Source of the DNA: Neocallimastix lanati (nom. inval.)
Taxonomy: Eukaryota > Neocallimastigomycota > Neocallimastigomycetes > Neocallimastigales > Neocallimastigaceae
NCBI GenBank assembly: GCA_016946835.1
Contig: JACVTC010000059.1
Span: 954,501-1,018,500, forward strand
Reading direction: 5' to 3'
DNA length: 64,000 nucleotides
Part shown: positions 59,216-64,000 of the stretch, one piece after another
How positions within the stretch are numbered: the first letter of the stretch is position 1
Layout of the letters: every line of letters starts with the position of its first letter
The notes under the pieces: generated by a model
Seen by the model: only the letters and a program-made list of their open reading frames with translations
What the model was told of the DNA's origin: nothing
Databases searched by the model: none
Translations under genes and position numbers: made by a program

Positions 59216-62200
59216 ATCATAAATCATAAATCATTAAATCTTAATTAAATATTTATTAATTAAATCATTTATTAATTATTACTTAATTGTTAAATATTAA
59301 TAATTAAATTTTATTATTATTTAGCTTTGTTATTTATAAAAGCGCTGTGATTCAATGATTGGTTCAATCCTAATTTACATACAAATTTTTGGTATATGAC
59401 ACGTAAAAAATTTTAAATCAAAACAATTAAAAACACACCTAAATATAATAAAAATTTGTTTTGTGACATTTAATTATTGAATAAAATAGAAAATGTTAAT
59501 ATAAAAATATTGGTTTAAATTATTTTATTTATGGAAAAATAAACATCAAGAATAAAATAAAAGTATTATAGGAGATATCAAAAAAAAAAAAAAAAGACAT
59601 ATCGAAGTATTTATTTATTTATTTATTAATTTATATACTTATATATATATTTAATTTATTAAAGAAAGATTTAAAAGTAATTAAATCTTTTTTTTTTTTT
59701 CCTGTACATAAATAATATAAAGTCTTTTTGGAAATAAATATATATATATATAATATGATCAATTAAAATTGATTTATATAAAATTAGATATAAACTGTAA
59801 TTGATATTGAGCTATTTTTATCAATAGTTATTTTTTATGGTTAAGTTGTAGGTGTAAATAAATTGAAAAAAACTCTCATTAAATATCACGTGTATCAAAT
59901 ATAATATTTTAATTTAAATATTAATAAATATTATTTAAATATTATAAAAGTATTATATTTATAATAATCAGAATCCGTGATAATCAAATATGAAAATAGA
60001 AATAAAAAAGAGAAATATATATATATTTATAAAAAAATGGAAATTTTATATATTTATATAATAAATATAATAAATAGGATTAAAAATAAATGATATATTT
60101 AAAAGTATATGACTATAAAGATGCTAATATATAAATTTTTAATAGTAGTTATCTGTTTAGATATTAATATTCAAATAAAATAAATATGTAATCTAAACTA
60201 GTGATCTTTAATATTTCTTCTTTGTTAATAATAAATAATAAATAATAAATAATAAATAATAATAAATAATAAATAATAAATAATAAATAATAAATAATAA
60301 ATAATAATAAATAATAAATAATAAATAATAAATAATAAATAAATAATAAATAATAAATAATAAATAAATAAATAATAAATAAATAATAATGTAAATAATT
60401 AGGAAGTAAATAAAAAAATTATTATTTTGAATAGGCCGTTCTTAAATCAAAAATTAACATAGTTTTATGATAAGGATTATATGTACTATGTATACATTTT
60501 TATATTATAAAAGTTGTATTAAACTTTAAATATATATATATTTTTTTGATCTTAATTATTATTTATTTATTTCTAATTTATTTCTATTAATTTAATGCAA
60601 TTATATTAAAACAGAGGCTCTTTTGATCAAAAAAAAAAAAAAAAACTTCAAATTATATATTTATCAACTACGAAATCTTTTTTATAGAGAGCATCAAATA
60701 TGAAACTTCGTTAATAATAGAATATTAATACTACAGATTATTCAATTTCTCTAATAATAATATAGTATTGATTAATTAATAATGGATATAAAGATCAATT
60801 TTTATTAATAAAATAAAAAAGTATATTTATTTAATCTTTTTTATATTCCTTAATACAATATATAATATAAATGTATTATTAAAAAAAAATTAAAGGAACC
60901 TTTTTTTTTTTCATATTACTCTCTATTATTATGAAATATTGCTTTAAAGTTCATATCTAACAAAATTAATTATATAATATTTAAAAAGTATTTAGATAAC
61001 AATCTTTATTTTTTGTTATTCCTTTTATTTTTTTATTTTATTTTATTTTATTTTATTTTATTATATTTTTATGTCTTTTAAATTTTTTATTATTTTTCTT
61101 AACGTTTTATATATTTGTTATTTTCTATATATATTTAAAGTTATGTATATCAGTAATATACTGTACCATATATTATTAAACTTAATCACTAATGTTTAAT
61201 ATATATCAGTACATTTAATGCAATATATTTAAATTTAATAAAGAATTATATTTATGAGAGGGATGATACTTTTTATAAGCTAATGATTATATTTTAATAT
61301 ATTATGATATCTTATTATAATTTATAATGAACTATACTTACAAAATAAATAAATAAATAAATGGATAAATTTTACAATAAATAAATTAAAATACATATTT
61401 ATTATTACTATTATTTATTTATTCATTGATTTAATTATTATATATCTATTTTTTATAATAAATTAAATTTAGGTATTTTTATTTATAATATTTATTATAT
61501 TAATATTTTATTATTGAACAATTAAAATATTATATCATTTATATTATTATAATAAATAAAATTTATATTAAATTTATCATTTTGGTGATAAATATAAATA
61601 TAGAAATCTTTAGTTCTATTTAAAATAAAAAATTTATTTCTTTACTTTAAAGAATATTTTTACATAGTTTAACAAAACAAAGATTAAATATATTCTAGAA
61701 GTATATTTTTACTTTTATTTATAATTAATAATTTATTTTTTTATTTGTATAAAAGGTAATGAAACAAATAATAATTATAGTATATAAAGAAAAAATATTT
61801 TTCTATTATTTGAGGATGTATAAAGATATTTTTATAATATAAATAAAAATATGAGAAAATCATAAAGAATTTTATGGAAAAAGATAAATAATAAAAGTTT
61901 GAATAAATAGAAAAAAATACTAAAAAAAAAAAAAAAAAAAGAGAAAAAAAAATAAGAGAAAGAAAGGAAATGGAAAATAGCAATAAAGATAAAAAATAAA
62001 TCTATTGGAAATAATATATGTATATTTATTTTATGTAAATTGGAAAGATTTAAAGAAAATAGATAATAGTAGTATAATTTAAAAATAAAAATACATACAT
62101 ATATATATATTTTTATTTCTTTTTTTCTTTTTTCTTTTTTTATATTATTTTTATTTTTTTTAGTAAAAGAATCAAATATGATAGAGTAAAATGAAGTATA

Positions 62201-62685
62201 TTAATATAAGCAAGAAAGAGAAAATAAATAAACTAATATATATATATGAAAAAACTGTATAATTATATAAAAATAATAATTGTTAAAAAAAATAAGTAGT
62301 ATTTTAAAACATAAAGTAAATATAAAAATAATAGCTTAAAAAAAAATAAACATTTAATATTTATATAATATTAGAATAATAATAATTGTTAGAATTGTTT
62401 TTTTCTAAAAACAGTTAATAAAATATTTTTAGTAATTGTTTATATATATATATTTTAATAAAAAAAAAAGTGTAGTAATAAAATTTGTTTATATATATAT
62501 ATATATATATATTTTAAAAAAAATAAAGAAAAAAAAGAAAAGAATAAATAAATAACACTAAAACTAATTAAATTTAATATTTAATAAATATTACTATAAT
62601 ATTTTTTATTCTATATATATTAAATAAATAAAAAAAAAAAAAAAAAATAAAAAAGAATTATTTAATAATTTTAATATAGACAAAA
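59216..62685. other. AT-rich intergenic DNA upstream of the right-edge gene
   Basis: Contains a slightly GC-richer patch at about 59335-59410 (AAAAGCGCTGTGATTCAATG, GGTTCAATCC; I could not fold it as a tRNA), an AATAAT array at 60228-60390, and many homopolymers. The ORF at 61741-61983 is an artefact. The last ~100 bases form the AT-rich leader of the following gene. Confidence 0.55.
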
Positions 62686-64000
62686 ATGTTCCAAGCTAGT
62701 GATTACGATTTTATTGAAAAGATCACCAAGAGCCTTGAAGGTGAATTAAATGGACTTGATATCAGTCATGGTGGTAATGTTTTTATTAACAATTTACAAA
62801 CTTTAATTCCAGAAGAAACTATTGATACTCTTTCTGCTAAGATTAAGAGAAGTCGTGAAATTCCAGATATAGAAAAGACTTTAGAACTTATTACTACTTG
62901 TGTCGATAATAGAAAGCGTATTGAATATTTCTGGAACCTTCAAGAACAAAATAGTAAAACTGAAAAGGATCATAAATACGCTAAGGCTGTTAAGGCTATT
63001 ATTGCTGAAATTCCAAAGTATGAAGAATTAGAAGAAAGATGCCGTAACAAGCTTGCTAACAAGAAGAATGCTAATTCTCTTGATAAACTTACTATTGAAA
63101 AACGTAAGATTCTTACTAATGATATTAAGAACATCATTACTTTTGATCAAGGTATTTATGGTGAAATTTTATTCCGTAGATACTTATTAACTCAACCAGA
63201 TCTCTTAAAGAAGGGTGAAGGTTGTACCAGTGTTGAAAAATTCGTTGAAAAGAGTGATGTTACCTTGGAAGATCTTGAAAAGCTCTGGTACAATCAAATT
63301 CATACTTTAATGGTTAACATTCTTTACTCCTTATCTGAATCTGTTGAAGTTCAAATGGCAAATGACAAGTATCCAGAAACTAAAACCCCATACACTGACG
63401 AAAACAGTGTTGAAGTTTTAGGTACTAAGGTTATGAAGGAACCATGGAACAAGTGTGGTATTGAACACTGGACTGCCTTCTATTTAGTTACTGATTATGA
63501 TCGTTCCTTCAGTGATTTAGCTAGAATTGCTCCAAACTTTATCAGTTTAACTTACTTACGTCGTATGTTCCTTGATAGTTTCGATCGTTCTAACCTTCCA
63601 AAGGGTACTCAATTCCCAAAGATTCCATATGCTTGTAAACCAACTATCAGTACTGTAGCTCAAATGTACTACATTGTTGAAATGGCCTTATGGGCTGCTT
63701 CTGTTGGTAGCGCTATTGATGTTCATCACACCAAGGGTAATAACAATAACTACAAGGCTCGTCCATTCCTCTTTGGTGATGTCTTCCTTGATGAAAAGAA
63801 ATTAGAAGGTCTTCTTTACTGGTTAAAAAAAGATGATAAATTCCTTTACAAGATTAAGAACAACGATCCAGCTAAGCCAGATGAAGTTTACACTAATATC
63901 ACTGAAAAGAACGGTAAGATTATTATTTCTTCTGAAGGTGATCCATCTAACCCAACTATTCACAACTGGATTGGTGATGTTGAATTGAAGGCTGCTAAGG
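62686..64000 (+). CDS. Unrecognised, probably highly expressed protein, 5' part only
   Basis: An ORF of 438 codons starting at ATG 62686 (MFQASDYDFIEKITKSLEGE) and running off the right edge without a stop. I do not recognise the family. No signal peptide or transmembrane segment is visible. The N-terminal ~170 residues look helical and charged (KRSREIPDIEKTLELI, KAVKAIIAEIPKYEELEERC). The later part is rich in aromatic residues (KLWYNQIHTLMVNILYSL, YYIVEMALWAAS, LLYWLKKDDKF). Codon use (AAG, GGT, GTT, CCA, TTC, AAC) matches the beta-glucosidase and esterase rather than the ankyrin gene, suggesting strong expression. The start is chosen because it follows an A-rich leader and upstream sequence is not open. 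Confidence 0.8.
   Translation, partial: MFQASDYDFIEKITKSLEGELNGLDISHGGNVFINNLQTLIPEETIDTLSAKIKRSREIPDIEKTLELITTCVDNRKRIEYFWNLQEQNSKTEKDHKYAKAVKAIIAEIPKYEELEERCRNKLANKKNANSLDKLTIEKRKILTNDIKNIITFDQGIYGEILFRRYLLTQPDLLKKGEGCTSVEKFVEKSDVTLEDLEKLWYNQIHTLMVNILYSLSESVEVQMANDKYPETKTPYTDENSVEVLGTKVMKEPWNKCGIEHWTAFYLVTDYDRSFSDLARIAPNFISLTYLRRMFLDSFDRSNLPKGTQFPKIPYACKPTISTVAQMYYIVEMALWAASVGSAIDVHHTKGNNNNYKARPFLFGDVFLDEKKLEGLLYWLKKDDKFLYKIKNNDPAKPDEVYTNITEKNGKIIISSEGDPSNPTIHNWIGDVELKAAK

Noticed and set aside
59335-59410. Possible tRNA or tRNA-like element (GGTTCAATCC B-box-like word)
   Set aside because: No acceptor stem, D arm or anticodon stem can be formed around it.

Overview
The window looks like a piece of an anaerobic gut fungus genome (Neocallimastigomycota, most like Piromyces or a close relative). 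Intergenic DNA is extremely AT-rich, with long homopolymers and microsatellites. The coding islands are markedly richer in GC. Two secreted plant-cell-wall enzymes are present, and one carries a tandem pair of the small cysteine-rich fungal dockerins (CBM10-type) typical of the cellulosomes of these fungi. The species assignment is inference; no search was run.

Genes. (1) A secreted GH1 beta-glucosidase (13804-15798, +), cel1A-like. (2) A secreted CE15 glucuronoyl esterase with two dockerins (35018-36568, -). (3) A large ankyrin-repeat protein (46610-48700, +). (4) A four-exon TRAPPC1/Bet5 gene (52685-54548, +), which is invisible to single-ORF calling because its exons are short. (5) The 5' part of an unrecognised, probably well-expressed gene running off the right edge (62686-64000, +). 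(6) One tRNA-Asn(GUU) at 32051-32124. The esterase and beta-glucosidase fit together biologically: the dockerin esterase would loosen lignin-carbohydrate links as part of a cellulosome, while the beta-glucosidase, which has no dockerin, would hydrolyse released cellodextrins.

Mobile DNA. A young, structurally complete Ty3/gypsy element lies at 23927-30924 (-). Its LTRs are nearly identical, and it has a PBS, a PPT, gag with a zinc knuckle, and a pol ORF joined to gag by a canonical -1 slippery heptamer. It sits at the edge of an older LTR-type repeat. A decayed gag-protease remnant of another retroelement is at 19191-20733 (-). Five fragments of one non-LTR (LINE) family lie at 16517-17010, 17080-18438, 18439-19190, 33439-34500 (-) and 49915-51296. 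They share a CPxYCPCC zinc motif, a conserved C-terminal tail, a 3' UTR and poly-A.

Repeats. 2781-6645 is a roughly 3.8 kb inverted repeat made of (TTTTA)n-type pentamers and derived minisatellites. 37245-44120 is a complex of a ~300 bp satellite interrupted by a large fold-back element whose ends read GAGTGTGTGTCATTTCGC; further ends of this family occur near 340 and 32568. Other regions carry AATA-type, AGTAAT and ATT-type microsatellites. Two GC-elevated islands (572-1070 and 10265-10562) remain unexplained.
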